From NCBI RefSeq assembly GCF_002953135.1, contig NZ_CP026372.1, forward strand, positions 4,212,308-4,276,307: a DNA stretch of 64,000 nucleotides, written 5' to 3'. The position numbers and the translations under genes are program-made. Position 1 is the stretch's first letter. Every line of letters starts with the position of its first letter. Shown here piece after piece: positions 25,398 through 34,786 of the stretch. The notes under the pieces are model-generated. The model ran no database searches and had not been told where the DNA came from. It saw only the letters and a program-made list of their open reading frames with translations. The DNA is from Sphingobium sp. SCG-1 (GTDB lineage: Bacteria; Pseudomonadota; Alphaproteobacteria; Sphingomonadales; Sphingomonadaceae).

Positions 25398-25417
25398 TTG
25401 TCCCTATCTATAGCGGC

Positions 25418-25744
25418 ATGACAGAGATTGACCTTACACCATCCGCAGCGTCCCGCGTTGCCGCTATCGCCCAGCGTCAGGGCAAGGCGGCGATATTGCG
25501 GCTCGCCGTCGAAGGTGGAGGCTGCTCGGGTTTCCAGTATCGCTTTGGCCTGGCCGATGGCGTGGATGCGGAGGATGTGTCGGTGGAGCGTGATGGCGTG
25601 ACGCTGGTGGTCGATCCGATGAGCCTTGATCTGGTGCGCGGCGCTGCCGTCGATTATGTCGAGGACCTGGTCGGCGCGGCATTTAAGGTGACGAACCCCA
25701 ATGCCACGGCTGGTTGCGGCTGCGGGTCCAGCTTCTCGGTCTGA
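25418..25744 (+). CDS. erpA: Iron-sulfur cluster insertion protein ErpA / A-type carrier
   Basis: A 108-residue A-type iron-sulfur carrier that hands clusters to apo-enzymes. The three conserved cysteines are present: GGGCSGFQY in the first half and CGCGSSFSV at the C-terminus. ATG 25418 gives the standard length; the frame is open upstream into the terminator hairpin, which cannot be coding. xth follows after 64 bases on the same strand. Confidence 0.93.
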   Translation: MTEIDLTPSAASRVAAIAQRQGKAAILRLAVEGGGCSGFQYRFGLADGVDAEDVSVERDGVTLVVDPMSLDLVRGAAVDYVEDLVGAAFKVTNPNATAGCGCGSSFSV

Positions 25745-25808
25745 CGAATTTCAAAGCAAGTGCGGCTTTAGCTGGCCCGGTGCGCCCAGCTTGGCTAACA
25801 GTGTCGTC

Positions 25809-26579
25809 ATGCGTATCGCGACTTTCAACATCAATGGCATCAAGGCCCGCCTGCCGCGGCTGATCGAATGGCTGAACGAGACACAGCCGGACGTCGCCTG
25901 CCTTCAGGAAATCAAGACCTCCGATGAGACCTTCCCGGCGAAGGATATCGAAGCGGCGGGCTATGGCGTGATCTGGCATGGGCAGAAGGGGTTCAACGGC
26001 GTTGCGATCCTGGCGCGGGGGCAGGTGCCGCAGGAAGTCCGGCGCGGGCTGGAGGGCGAACCAGAGGACGAACATAGCCGCTATCTGGAAGCCGAGGTGG
26101 GCGGCGTGCGCATCGCCAGCATCTACCTTCCCAACGGCAATCCGCAGCCGGGGCCGAAGTTCGATTACAAGCTGCGCTGGATGAAGCGCCTCCGTACGCG
26201 AGCGGCGGAAATCTGGGCGGAGGAAGTCCCTGCGGTGCTCGCAGGCGACTACAACGTGATCCCGCGCGACAAGGACACCTATTCCGTGAAGGCCATGGCC
26301 GACGACGCGCTGATGCAGCCCGAAAGCCGCGCCGCCTATCGCCGCCTATTGGCGGATGGGTGGACCGATGCGCTGTTGAGCCGCCACCCGCAGGGCGGCG
26401 TCTGGACCTATTGGGACTATCAGATGAACGCATGGCCGCGCGACGCGGGCTTTCGCATCGACCATCTGCTGCTGAGCCCCGCCGCCGCCGACCGCCTGTA
26501 CGATGCGCAAGTGGACAAGGACTTCCGCGGCCGCGAGAAGGCGAGCGATCATGCGCCGGTGTGGGTGGAATTGCAGTAG
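25809..26579 (+). CDS. xth: Exodeoxyribonuclease III
   Basis: A 256-residue exonuclease/AP endonuclease of the exonuclease-endonuclease-phosphatase fold used in base excision repair. Visible motifs are FNINGIKARLPRL, the metal-binding LQEIKT, IYLPNGNPQPG, LAGDYNVIPRDKD, WTYWDYQMNAW and SDHAPVW with the catalytic His. ATG 25809 begins the family N-terminus MRIATFNING. Confidence 0.96.
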   Translation: MRIATFNINGIKARLPRLIEWLNETQPDVACLQEIKTSDETFPAKDIEAAGYGVIWHGQKGFNGVAILARGQVPQEVRRGLEGEPEDEHSRYLEAEVGGVRIASIYLPNGNPQPGPKFDYKLRWMKRLRTRAAEIWAEEVPAVLAGDYNVIPRDKDTYSVKAMADDALMQPESRAAYRRLLADGWTDALLSRHPQGGVWTYWDYQMNAWPRDAGFRIDHLLLSPAAADRLYDAQVDKDFRGREKASDHAPVWVELQ

Positions 26580-26816
26580 CTTTGGAGCGGTAAATCTGGT
26601 CCACGCGTTGCGTCTTCCATTCAGTACGCTTTAAAGGAAGCGGAAAGCGCCGTCCGATACAAGACGGCTGCGGACTAATCGGATTTGGCCGAAAACCTTG
26701 GTGTAAGACTCTCCGTTGCAGAACGGCGCTTTACGCTCTTTGATCTTCTAATTGACCATAGCGGTTTAGGACAGCGCAGTCCTATACGCAGCGCATCCCT
26801 CCTTGCAGACGGATGC

Positions 26817-26843
26817 TTGACAGCAATCGGGAACTGCTACACT
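26817..26843 (+). promoter_or_regulatory. Possible sigma-70-type promoter of the esterase gene
   Basis: A perfect TTGACA at 26817-26822 is followed after 15 bases by TACACT (26838-26843). The spacing is short and the -10 element is weak. Transcription would start close to the palindrome at 26851, which would then overlap the start site as expected for a repressor site. Confidence 0.4.
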
Positions 26844-26850
26844 TCCAACA

Positions 26851-26864
26851 TGACACCGGTTTCC
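26851..26864 (+). promoter_or_regulatory. ACCGGT-centred operator, copy 1
   Basis: TGACACCGGTTTCC matches 12 of 14 positions of the palindrome TGAYACCGGTRTCA. A second, better copy precedes the TonB-dependent receptor of the same locus. Sites with this look are typical of LacI-family repressors; none is encoded in the window. It lies 32 bases before the esterase ATG. Confidence 0.5.
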
Positions 26865-26896
26865 AAAGCCGTCTGTATAATGAGGATGCCAGCTTC

Positions 26897-27877
26897 ATGG
26901 ACATCGACCGCAGAACCCTGTTCGTTGGGGGGCTTTCTTTCGCCGCAACTCTGCCAGTTCCGGCGCATGCAGCGATGGCATCAATCATCAATCCCCGAAG
27001 TCCCAATGAGATCATCGATCTGTGGCCCAATATCCCCCCAGGCGCGCCGAGAACCATGCCGGTGGAGACGATCGAGGAGCGGTCGGCAGTGGCGGACCGA
27101 CCGGATCGCATAATTACCGGCGTCGCTCGCCCGCGTATGTACCTCTTTAAACCCGACCGCCCAAATGGCGCGGCGGTGCTCATCATGCCGGGGGGCGGCT
27201 ATAGGCAGGAGGCCTTCGACAATAGCGGCTTTCAGATCGCCCATTGGCTCGTCACCCATGGCTACCACGCCTTTGTGCTGATCTATCGCCTCCCCGGCGA
27301 AGGGTGGGCAGACCGCACAAACGCGCCTCTGGCCGACGCGCAGAGAGCGATGCGCCTGATCCGGCAGAAAGCAGGCGCACTCGCCATTTCACCAGAGCGA
27401 GTAGCGGCAATGGGCTTCTCGGCTGGCGGCCATGTCTGCTCCGACCTTTCCACGCGCTTTGCTACGTCCAGCTACACCCCGGTTGACGCGGCAGACAGCC
27501 TGTCGGCCCGCCCTCACTGCGCGGCACCCATCTATCCTGTGGTCAGTATGGACCCGGCGATCGCCCATGCCGGATCACGTGACAAGCTGCTCGGCCCTAA
27601 CCCCACCAAAGCAATGGAAGTGGCTCATTCCTCGGACCGCAACGTCTCCTTACAATGCCCGCCGCATTTCCTGGTCCACGCTGCGGATGACGAAACCGTG
27701 CCTGTGGAAAACACGCTGCGGCTGAGTGCCGCGTTGCGGGCTGCGGGCGTGAAGGTCGATACTCACATCTTCGCTGAGGGAGGGCACGGCTTTGGCGTGT
27801 CCAGAATCGCAGGCATGCCGGTTGCTGCCTGGCCTGAGCTTTGGCTCGGCTGGGCGCGGCGAACCGGCCTTGCGTGA
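26897..27877 (+). CDS. Tat-exported alpha/beta hydrolase, likely carbohydrate esterase
   Basis: A 326-residue hydrolase with a twin-arginine-type leader (DRRTLFVGGLSFAATLP, cleavage after AHA). The oxyanion segment is MPGGGYRQEAFDN, the nucleophile lies in GFSAGGH, the acid in HAADDETVP and the histidine in EGGHGFG. These fit the BD-FAE/acetyl-xylan-esterase-like group often found in plant polysaccharide loci. Removal of acetyl or methyl groups from pectin is inferred from the neighbouring GH28 and KdgD genes. ATG 26897 was chosen because it starts the signal peptide. Confidence 0.8.
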   Translation: MDIDRRTLFVGGLSFAATLPVPAHAAMASIINPRSPNEIIDLWPNIPPGAPRTMPVETIEERSAVADRPDRIITGVARPRMYLFKPDRPNGAAVLIMPGGGYRQEAFDNSGFQIAHWLVTHGYHAFVLIYRLPGEGWADRTNAPLADAQRAMRLIRQKAGALAISPERVAAMGFSAGGHVCSDLSTRFATSSYTPVDAADSLSARPHCAAPIYPVVSMDPAIAHAGSRDKLLGPNPTKAMEVAHSSDRNVSLQCPPHFLVHAADDETVPVENTLRLSAALRAAGVKVDTHIFAEGGHGFGVSRIAGMPVAAWPELWLGWARRTGLA

Positions 27878-28109
27878 CAGCATCCTTACGATACGTTCCG
27901 TCTCTCAGGTCCGGCCTCGCTTCTGCCCTGTCGCCTGTCTGTCAGAATGCCTGCCAGCCCGCCGACGCACGCGAGAATTCCACTCTAAATGCGGGATTGG
28001 CGATCGCCAGCCGCACCGACATCTCGACCCGCCTGAAGTATGGTCAGACATCGAACCGGATCAAGAAAAGCGTGAGCGGCAGGGGTCGGCCAAGTCCTCG
28101 CCGCAATTT

Positions 28110-29036
28110 TCAGGCTGCTGCCTTCAGCCCCGCGTTAGCGCCTTCAATGAGCGCTGTCAGTTCCTGCAGTTCGGCATCGTCCAGATCGGTGAGTGGCGGA
28201 CGCACCGCGCCGGCCGGTCGGCCAATCGCAGTCATGCCCGCCTTTACGATGGACACGGCATAGCCCGCACCGCGATTGCGAATGCGCAGATAGGGGAATA
28301 CGAAGCCGTTAAGCATGTCGAGAATGGTCGCCTTGTCCCGCGCCCGCACCGCCGCATAAAAGGCCAGCGCCCATTCCGGCATGAAGTTGAAGATTGCGGA
28401 GGAATAGGTGGTGACGCCCATTTCCAGATAGGCTGGCGCGAACGTTTCCGCTGTCGGCAGGCCGCCGACATAGGTCAGTCGGTCACCCATCTTGGCATAG
28501 ATGCGCATCATCAGTTCTACATCGCCCACACCGTCCTTGTAGCCGACCAGATTGGGGTTGCGATCGCACAGCCCGGCCAGCGTATCTTCATGCAGGATGG
28601 CATTGTCGCGATTATAGACGATGATACCGAGCGATGTCGCCTTGCATACGGTTTCGATATGCGCGGCGAGACCCTCTTGCGTCGAATGGGTCAAGTAGGG
28701 TGGCAGCAGCAATATACCTTTGGCGCCCGCCTGCTCGATGGCCCTGGCGAGGTCTGTGGCTATCGCCGTGCCATATCCACACCCTGCCAGCACCGGCACC
28801 GCATCCCCTGCTTCTTCCACCGCAGCCCTGACGATTGTCGGCACTTCCTGCGGGCGCAGCGAGAAGAACTCGCCCGTACCGCCTGCTGCGAACAGGCCAG
28901 CGACGTCATAGCCGCCCAGCCATGCCAGATGCTCACGATAGGCCGCCTCGTCGAAATCATGATTCTGGTCGAAATGCGTCACCGGAAACGACAACAGACC
29001 TCCACCGATACGCTTGGCCATTTCCTCAGGCGACAT
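28110..29036 (-). CDS. kdgD: 5-dehydro-4-deoxyglucarate dehydratase
   Basis: A 308-residue member of the DapA-like aldolase family. KdgD turns 5-keto-4-deoxy-D-glucarate into alpha-ketoglutarate semialdehyde with loss of CO2 and water, late in oxidative uronate breakdown. The specific KdgD features are GGGLLSFPVTHFD at the N-terminus, AAGGTGEFFSL, the catalytic Tyr in IIVYNRDN and the Schiff-base Lys in NLVGYKDG. ATG 29036 matches the family start; a much longer in-frame extension overlaps the promoter and 5' part of the divergent GH28 gene and is not real. The other pathway enzymes are not in the window. Confidence 0.93.
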   Translation of the reverse strand: MSPEEMAKRIGGGLLSFPVTHFDQNHDFDEAAYREHLAWLGGYDVAGLFAAGGTGEFFSLRPQEVPTIVRAAVEEAGDAVPVLAGCGYGTAIATDLARAIEQAGAKGILLLPPYLTHSTQEGLAAHIETVCKATSLGIIVYNRDNAILHEDTLAGLCDRNPNLVGYKDGVGDVELMMRIYAKMGDRLTYVGGLPTAETFAPAYLEMGVTTYSSAIFNFMPEWALAFYAAVRARDKATILDMLNGFVFPYLRIRNRGAGYAVSIVKAGMTAIGRPAGAVRPPLTDLDDAELQELTALIEGANAGLKAAA

Positions 29037-29211
29037 CGAACCCTCCCAACTAGATCGTGTATCCTGGGTAGCCGTCCGGGCGCACCATACCCACCGCTCA
29101 GAGTGGATCGATTCATGTCCACGCGGCATCGATTTTGCCGGGCAAGGCCATGCTATAGCTGGCAGAACCAACGGAAAAACGAGCCATAATGTAGCAAGGA
29201 GAGACAAGATC

Positions 29212-30645
29212 ATGCACGAACATCCGCCATTCTCCCGCCGCGACCTGATGCGTTCTTCGGCCGGCGCGGCGATCGCCACCGTGGCGGCCGACCGCGCCAT
29301 GGCAGCGACTGCGCCCGATCCCTGGACGCGGGGGACGTCGATCGCCCAATCGATCAAGCCCACGCATTTTCCAGATGCGGATTTCCCGATAACGCGCTTT
29401 GGAGCGCGGGCGCGGGCGGGCCATGACAACAGCGCGGCGATCGCCGCTGCCATCGCTGCCGCCCATGCCGCCGGCGGCGGCCGCGTCATCGTGCCGCCGG
29501 GCATATGGGAAAGCGGTGCGATCCACCTCAAGTCAGACGTCAACCTTCACGTCGAGGCAGACGCAACGATCCGCTTTTCCACCAACCCCGGCGACTATCC
29601 GATCGTCTTCACTCGCTGGGAAGGCATCGAACTCATGAACTACTCTCCGCTCGTCTACGCCCATGGGCAGAGCAATGTCGCCCTGACCGGCGGCGGCACG
29701 CTGGATGGCCAAGCCGATGCCGCCCATTGGTGGAGCTGGAAAGGCCCATGGGGCGGCACTGTCGATCATGGCTGGAAAGAAGGAATGCCCGACCAGCGCC
29801 CCGCCCGCGCCAAGCTGTTCGCGATGGCAGAAGCGAACGTGCCCCCGTCACAGCGCATCTTCGGTGACGGCCACTATCTGCGGCCTGCCTTCGTACAATT
29901 TTACGCCTGCGACCGCGTGCTGATCGAAGGGGTTAAGCTGCGCCGCTCTCCCTTCTGGCAGGTACACCCGGTGCTGTGCCGCAACGTGGTCGTACGTGGG
30001 CTGGATATTCACGGACTTGGCCCCAACAATGATGGCTGCGATCCGGAATCGGTCGACATGATGCTGATCGAGGATTGCACATTCGAAACCGGTGACGACT
30101 GTATTGCCGTCAATTCGGGGCGCAACGCCGACGGACGCCGGCTTGCTGCGCCGTCGCAGAACATCCTCATCCGCAATTGCCATATGAAGGAAGGGCATGG
30201 CGGCGTGGTTGTGGGCAGCCAGATCTCGGGGGGCGCCCACCACATCTTTGCGGAAAACTGCACCATGGACTCGCCGGACCTCTGGTACGCCCTGCGCTTC
30301 AAGAATAATGCCCTGCGCGGTGGCTTGCTGGAACATTTCTACTTCCGCGACATCACCGTGGGGCAGGTTGCGCGCGCCGCCATTGCCTGCGACTTCAATT
30401 ATGAGGAAGGCGCAAACGGGCCGTTTAAGCCGGTCCTGCGAGATGTCGTGGTTCAGCGGCTCAAGGTCACGAAGGCACGCCGCGTACTGGATAGTCAGGG
30501 CTTGCCCAATGCGCCGATCGGCACACTGAGACTGGAGGATTGCAGCTTCGACGGTGTGACCGATCCGTCGATTCTCGTTCATAGCCCCGACCTCAACCTG
30601 TCGCGTGTTCGTGTGAACGGCGCTGCTGTCGATCGGCTGACATAG
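29212..30645 (+). CDS. Tat-exported GH28 polygalacturonase
   Basis: A 477-residue exported glycoside hydrolase family 28 enzyme, which hydrolyses polygalacturonate or related pectin chains. The leader has a twin-arginine motif (SRRDLMRSSAG). The GH28 catalytic set is present on the beta-helix: D274 in NNDGCDPES, D295/D296 in TGDDCIA and H329 in EGHGGVVVG, followed by RFKNNALRGG. ATG 29212 follows an AAGGAGA site and starts the signal peptide. It diverges from kdgD. Confidence 0.94.
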   Translation: MHEHPPFSRRDLMRSSAGAAIATVAADRAMAATAPDPWTRGTSIAQSIKPTHFPDADFPITRFGARARAGHDNSAAIAAAIAAAHAAGGGRVIVPPGIWESGAIHLKSDVNLHVEADATIRFSTNPGDYPIVFTRWEGIELMNYSPLVYAHGQSNVALTGGGTLDGQADAAHWWSWKGPWGGTVDHGWKEGMPDQRPARAKLFAMAEANVPPSQRIFGDGHYLRPAFVQFYACDRVLIEGVKLRRSPFWQVHPVLCRNVVVRGLDIHGLGPNNDGCDPESVDMMLIEDCTFETGDDCIAVNSGRNADGRRLAAPSQNILIRNCHMKEGHGGVVVGSQISGGAHHIFAENCTMDSPDLWYALRFKNNALRGGLLEHFYFRDITVGQVARAAIACDFNYEEGANGPFKPVLRDVVVQRLKVTKARRVLDSQGLPNAPIGTLRLEDCSFDGVTDPSILVHSPDLNLSRVRVNGAAVDRLT

Positions 30646-30688
30646 CTTGCCGCTTTTCCCGCCGCTCGATAGCCTGTAGATATCGACA

Positions 30689-31585
30689 ATGTTCGAATTG
30701 ACCCATCTGCGCTGCTTCGTGGTCTTGGCCGAGGAACTTCACTTCGGTCGGGCCGCAGAGCGCCTGCATATGACGCAGTCACCGCTCAGCCGCCAGATTC
30801 AGGTGCTGGAACGGATATTGGGAGTCGAGCTGTTCAATCGCACGAGCCGCAGGGTTACGCTGACACTGGCAGGCGAAACCTTCCTGCGCGAGGCCCGGAG
30901 GATCGTGCGCCTATCCGAGAGCGCAGCGCTCGCCGCGCGCCGGGTGTGGAAGGGCGAGACGGGGCGCATCTCCATCGGCTTCACCGCTGTATCGGGCTAT
31001 GTTCTGCTACCCCGCATCGTAAAGCGCGCTGCAATCGAATTGCCGGGGCTTGAACTCCAATTGCACGAGCTGGTTTCGGGCGACCAGTCCGAAGCGCTGC
31101 ACACCGGCCTGATCGATCTGGCGCTCGTGCGGCCGCCGCTCGACCGGGTACAGTTCGATTCCGCCCCTCTGCTTCTCGAAAAACTACTTGTCGCCTTGCC
31201 GGAAAATGACCCTCGGTTGGAACAGGACGGCTTTGTGCCTCAGGATTTCGACGGTCAGGATCTGGTCATGTACACACAGCGGGGCGCGGGCTATTTCCAC
31301 CAGCTGCTTACCCATCTGTTCGAGCGGGCGGGCGCGGCGCCCAACTATGTTCAGCATGTCACGCAGATCCATTCGCTGCTGGGACTGGTCGGCGCGGGCC
31401 TGGCAGCAGGGATCGTGCCGGAAGCGGCGGCTGGTCTTCATCCACGGGGCGTCATCTTCCGTCCCTTCGCCAGCGAGCCAGAGACGCCCGTCGAGTTGCA
31501 TCTTGCGTGGCGCCGCGAAAGTGAGAACCCCGCTCTGCCCGCCTTTCGCGAACTGTGCCTTAATGCAGTCGAAGAAGCTGGCTGA
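30689..31585 (+). CDS. LysR-family transcriptional regulator
   Basis: A 298-residue LysR-type regulator with an N-terminal winged helix (FGRAAERLHMTQSPLSRQI) and a C-terminal effector-binding domain beginning near residue 90 (ISIGFTAVSGYVLLP). It sits 43 bases after the GH28 gene and inside the pectin locus, so control of the neighbouring genes by a uronate or aldarate is likely but not shown. No clear T-N11-A operator was singled out. Confidence 0.92.
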   Translation: MFELTHLRCFVVLAEELHFGRAAERLHMTQSPLSRQIQVLERILGVELFNRTSRRVTLTLAGETFLREARRIVRLSESAALAARRVWKGETGRISIGFTAVSGYVLLPRIVKRAAIELPGLELQLHELVSGDQSEALHTGLIDLALVRPPLDRVQFDSAPLLLEKLLVALPENDPRLEQDGFVPQDFDGQDLVMYTQRGAGYFHQLLTHLFERAGAAPNYVQHVTQIHSLLGLVGAGLAAGIVPEAAAGLHPRGVIFRPFASEPETPVELHLAWRRESENPALPAFRELCLNAVEEAG

Positions 31586-31607
31586 GCCAATGACTACGGT
31601 AAAGCGA

Positions 31608-33461
31608 TCAGCTCATTCCGTCCGGCCATGCCAAGCTTGGCTGTAAGCTAAAGCACTGCATCTCAAGCGTGATGCGCGCCCCTGACCCCGGCTCCAGCCG
31701 GATCGCGACATCGCGGTTGCCCACCAAGATGCGCCGGTCACCTAATCGAACCGCCTCGATCCGATGTTCCCCATAGCCCCCGCCTCGCACGATAAGGCGT
31801 CGGGTCTGCGCAGGATTGATGTTGACCAGCGATAGAGTCGTGCTGTTCCTGCTGAGCTTTTCGACCAGCAGGGCTACGTCGTCCGGCAGCCCCGGCCGTC
31901 TGGCGTCGGCATCGAAATGGCGCAGCCGCGCGAAAAGCAATGTGCCGCCCTGATTGGGTGAATTCTTCGACCATGGCGGGCGGGCGACATGGATCGCACC
32001 CATCGTCTGGTGGAGCAGCGCCGTCACGGATACCGGGTTGCGCTCAATGGGATTGTCGGCCAGCCGCGTCTGCGCGGTCGTCTTGTCCTCACGCACGCGC
32101 ACCATCTGTGTCCGCACGCGGTCCATGTCGTCCATCAGCGCCTGCTCGGCCCAGTCCGGCGACTTGCCATCGAGGAAGTCTGTCCAGGGCGTCGCGGCCA
32201 TGGCAGCCCTGTCGCTCTCCCGCATCGAGAGATACCAAATCTCGCCCGTGTTGTACCGATAGGGTCCAGGCTTGAAGCTGTACCAGCCTTGCTTGCCGAA
32301 CATGGTTGGCGCGCTGTCCACGCCATCGATTTTTTTCGATGCGGCATTGATCCGGGCATTCTGGTCGCGCCAGACCTGAAGATACCGGTCGTCACCTGTT
32401 GCCAGATAGGCGTTCATGAAGCCCATGATGGCGCGCGGAATGCGGTTACGGTCCTCGCGCTTTCCAGTCACCGGCGAGACGGGGCTGAAGCCCCAGCCAT
32501 AGGCGCCGCCGTACCAACGCCCGCCCGCGCCTCCGCCAATCCTGCCATCGGGACCGATGTTACTGGGCAATATGCCGCCATTAGCCTTGGCGCGGCTCAT
32601 CCATGCCTCGACATATTCGAGCATCCAGTCGCGGAATCGCGCCTCGCCGGTAAGCATCCAGGCATTGAACCCCAACGCCGTCGAGTGAAGGTTCAGCGGA
32701 TTGTCACCAACCGTCTCGGTATATTCGCGATAATGTTCCAGCGTGTCAGCATAACTCGATTCGCCGTGCACCATCTCGAACGGCTTGGTATCGAACGGGT
32801 CGCCGGCCCAGTCCAGCATCGTCGCGGGCCGCATCAGCGGGCCGATACTGCCATTGAACATGGACCGGATCAGCTTCAGCTTCGTATCATAGTTCCTGGC
32901 GATCGGGTCGCGCCCGGTATAGAAATCCGCAAAGCGCCGTGTCCGTTCGATCAGCTTGGCGTCCTTGGGCGTGCACAGGCCCAGTTGGTTGAAGGTCGTC
33001 AGCCCCTCGCTGATATGTTGCCAGTCCATCTGCGGTGGGAACTCGCGCACATACATGCCGTTGCGGCCCATCGGCACATCGCGCGTCCGGGCAGCCGAAT
33101 ATTGCAGGAAATGCGCCTCCTGCACTGCCCTCGCCAGGTCGAGCAGCCCGGCATCGGCGCCGATCAGGTAGAGATAAGGCCAGTCGTTAATCGCCTCTAT
33201 TGCATCGTCCGGTCCGTCGTTCGCTCCCCAACGAAGGAACGCCTCGATTTCATGCCGCGCGTTGAAATAGCGGTCATGGAAGGCACGGGCCGCGTCGCCC
33301 TGCATCGCGATCAGGTGCCGTTGGAGCACAGCCCAGCGGGGCGCTGCCATCGGCGTATCGACCACGATCTCGGACTGCGCGGCCCGCGCAACTCCCGGCA
33401 GGCCAGTGGTCAAGGCCAGCGCGCCACTACCCACCAAAAGGGTGCGCCGATCCACCTTCAT
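31608..33461 (-). CDS. Unrecognised Tat-exported protein of the pectin locus (possible helical-toroid CAZyme)
   Basis: A 617-residue protein I do not recognise. It has a twin-arginine leader (DRRTLLVGSGALALTTG, cleavage near GVARA). The body is rich in aromatic and acidic residues in helical repeats (for example HSTALGFNAWMLTGEARF, RDWMLEYVEAW and AIMGFMNAYLATGDDRY), as in (alpha/alpha) toroid hydrolases and lyases. A final beta-rich domain of about 100 residues (SLVNINPAQTRRLIVRGGG) follows. Its start overlaps the stop codon of the hexuronate-type transporter by 4 bases, so the two are translated together. A role in breaking a pectin-derived oligosaccharide is inferred from context only. Confidence 0.75.
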   Translation of the reverse strand: MKVDRRTLLVGSGALALTTGLPGVARAAQSEIVVDTPMAAPRWAVLQRHLIAMQGDAARAFHDRYFNARHEIEAFLRWGANDGPDDAIEAINDWPYLYLIGADAGLLDLARAVQEAHFLQYSAARTRDVPMGRNGMYVREFPPQMDWQHISEGLTTFNQLGLCTPKDAKLIERTRRFADFYTGRDPIARNYDTKLKLIRSMFNGSIGPLMRPATMLDWAGDPFDTKPFEMVHGESSYADTLEHYREYTETVGDNPLNLHSTALGFNAWMLTGEARFRDWMLEYVEAWMSRAKANGGILPSNIGPDGRIGGGAGGRWYGGAYGWGFSPVSPVTGKREDRNRIPRAIMGFMNAYLATGDDRYLQVWRDQNARINAASKKIDGVDSAPTMFGKQGWYSFKPGPYRYNTGEIWYLSMRESDRAAMAATPWTDFLDGKSPDWAEQALMDDMDRVRTQMVRVREDKTTAQTRLADNPIERNPVSVTALLHQTMGAIHVARPPWSKNSPNQGGTLLFARLRHFDADARRPGLPDDVALLVEKLSRNSTTLSLVNINPAQTRRLIVRGGGYGEHRIEAVRLGDRRILVGNRDVAIRLEPGSGARITLEMQCFSLQPSLAWPDGMS

Positions 33462-34786
33462 GCCGTAAGCTCCAGACGTTCGAGTTTCTGTACCACTACG
33501 AAATAAGCCACGATCGTCAGCAGGCAGTGGATGCCAACGAACAGGAGCGCCGTGTCGAAAGATCCCGCCTGCGCGACTAGCAGGCCCACAACGATGGGCG
33601 TTACGATGCCGGCCGCGTTGCCGAAGGTGTTGAACACCCCTCCGGCCAACCCGGCAAGCTGACGTGGCGCGACGTCGGACATCACTGCCCAGCCCAGCGA
33701 CGCCACGCCCTTGCCGAAAAAGGCAAGGGACATCAGCAGGATCACGCCCCATTGGCTTTCGACATAGGCCGCCGCCATTATCAAGCTGGCGAGCAACATG
33801 CCGCCCAGCAACGGCGCCTTCCGCGCCAGGGTGATCGATCCGGTTCGCGCCAGGAGCCGGTCGGACACGATACCGCCGACCAGCCCGCCCAGGAACCCGC
33901 AGATCGCCGGGACAGCCGCGACAAAGCCCGCATGCAATATGTCAAATCCCCGATCGCGCACCAGATAGATCGGGAACCAGGTCACGAAGAAATAGGTGAG
34001 CACGTTGATGCAATATTGGCCCAGATATATGCCGATCATCATGCGGTTGGCGAGCAACTGGCGCACATTATTCCAAGTGAATGTCTTGTCCCGCGCCTTA
34101 TCAGACGGTGTGTCCAGCTCGACCAGCCCGCCTCCCTCACGGATCAAGTCAATTTCCGCTCGGTTGACCCAAGGGTGGTTGACCGGGTTGCGGATGAACG
34201 CGGCGAAGGCGATCGCAGCCAATATTCCCAGCGCTCCCATGACGAAGAACACACTGCGCCAGCCGAAGACATGAACGATCCAGCCCATTAAAGGCGCGAA
34301 GGCAACGAGCGAGAAATACTGCGCAGAATTAAATATCGCCGAAGCAGTCCCTCGCTCGCGCGCCGGGAACCATGCCGCAACGATCCGTGCATTGCCGGGA
34401 AAGGAGGGCGCCTCGCAAAATCCAACGAGGAAGCGCAGCACGAAAAGCTGCACGATTACCGACGCGCCAGTCAGGAAGCCCACAAAGCCTTGTACCGCTG
34501 TGAAGGCCGACCATGCGGCGATGGCGGCGATATACACCGGGCGTGTGCCGAAGCGGTCCAGCAACGCGCCGCCCGGAATCTGCGCAGCCGCGTAGGCCCA
34601 TGCGAAGGCGGAGAGGATGAAGCCGGTCTCAATGGTGGTCAGCCCCAACTCGTCGGAGGCTGACGCGCCTGCGATCGAAAAAGTCGAGCGATCCGCATAG
34701 TTCAGCGACGTGATGACGAACACCAGCGCGATGATGAGATACCGCACCCTGGTCGGTATTGCGGCTGCTTGCGGTCCACCGGACAT
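33458..34786 (-). CDS. MFS transporter, hexuronate/aldarate (anion:cation symporter) type
   Basis: A 442-residue inner membrane protein with about 12 transmembrane segments. SLNYADRSTFSIAG in the first segment and GALLDRFGTRPVYI in the first loop are typical of the ExuT/GudP group of galacturonate and glucarate symporters. ATG 34786 has a GGGAGAG site and begins before the first membrane helix. Its last codons overlap the start of the unknown exported gene (ATGA). It is probably the uptake step for uronates released by the GH28 enzyme. Confidence 0.9.
   Translation of the reverse strand: MSGGPQAAAIPTRVRYLIIALVFVITSLNYADRSTFSIAGASASDELGLTTIETGFILSAFAWAYAAAQIPGGALLDRFGTRPVYIAAIAAWSAFTAVQGFVGFLTGASVIVQLFVLRFLVGFCEAPSFPGNARIVAAWFPARERGTASAIFNSAQYFSLVAFAPLMGWIVHVFGWRSVFFVMGALGILAAIAFAAFIRNPVNHPWVNRAEIDLIREGGGLVELDTPSDKARDKTFTWNNVRQLLANRMMIGIYLGQYCINVLTYFFVTWFPIYLVRDRGFDILHAGFVAAVPAICGFLGGLVGGIVSDRLLARTGSITLARKAPLLGGMLLASLIMAAAYVESQWGVILLMSLAFFGKGVASLGWAVMSDVAPRQLAGLAGGVFNTFGNAAGIVTPIVVGLLVAQAGSFDTALLFVGIHCLLTIVAYFVVVQKLERLELTA

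Larger units (their letters stand above)
26580..26896. other. Gene-free region upstream of the pectin locus
   Basis: 317 bases without a supportable gene. It holds a short GCCGTC/GACGGC hairpin (about 26650-26669) after xth, and, close to the esterase gene, the promoter and operator listed separately. Confidence 0.5.

Noticed and set aside
26817..26881. TTGACA and TATAAT before the esterase gene as one promoter
   Set aside because: They are 53 bases apart, far too much for a single sigma-70 promoter.
27878..28109. Possible gene remnant between the esterase gene and kdgD
   Set aside because: A short frame reading STRLKYGQTSNRIKKSVSG looks protein-like, but it has no start, no domain and no ribosome binding site, so it is not called.
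27792..29189. A long plus-strand frame opposite kdgD
   Set aside because: KdgD on the minus strand has full family motifs; the plus-strand translation has none.
29037..29543. N-terminal extension of KdgD by 169 residues
   Set aside because: It runs through the promoter and 5' end of the divergent GH28 gene and does not look like protein; the family start is at 29036.
32009..33506. A 505-codon plus-strand frame opposite the unrecognised exported protein
   Set aside because: I considered whether this strand was the real one. The minus frame has a twin-arginine leader, a coupled start and normal composition, while the plus frame is His/Arg-rich without structure.
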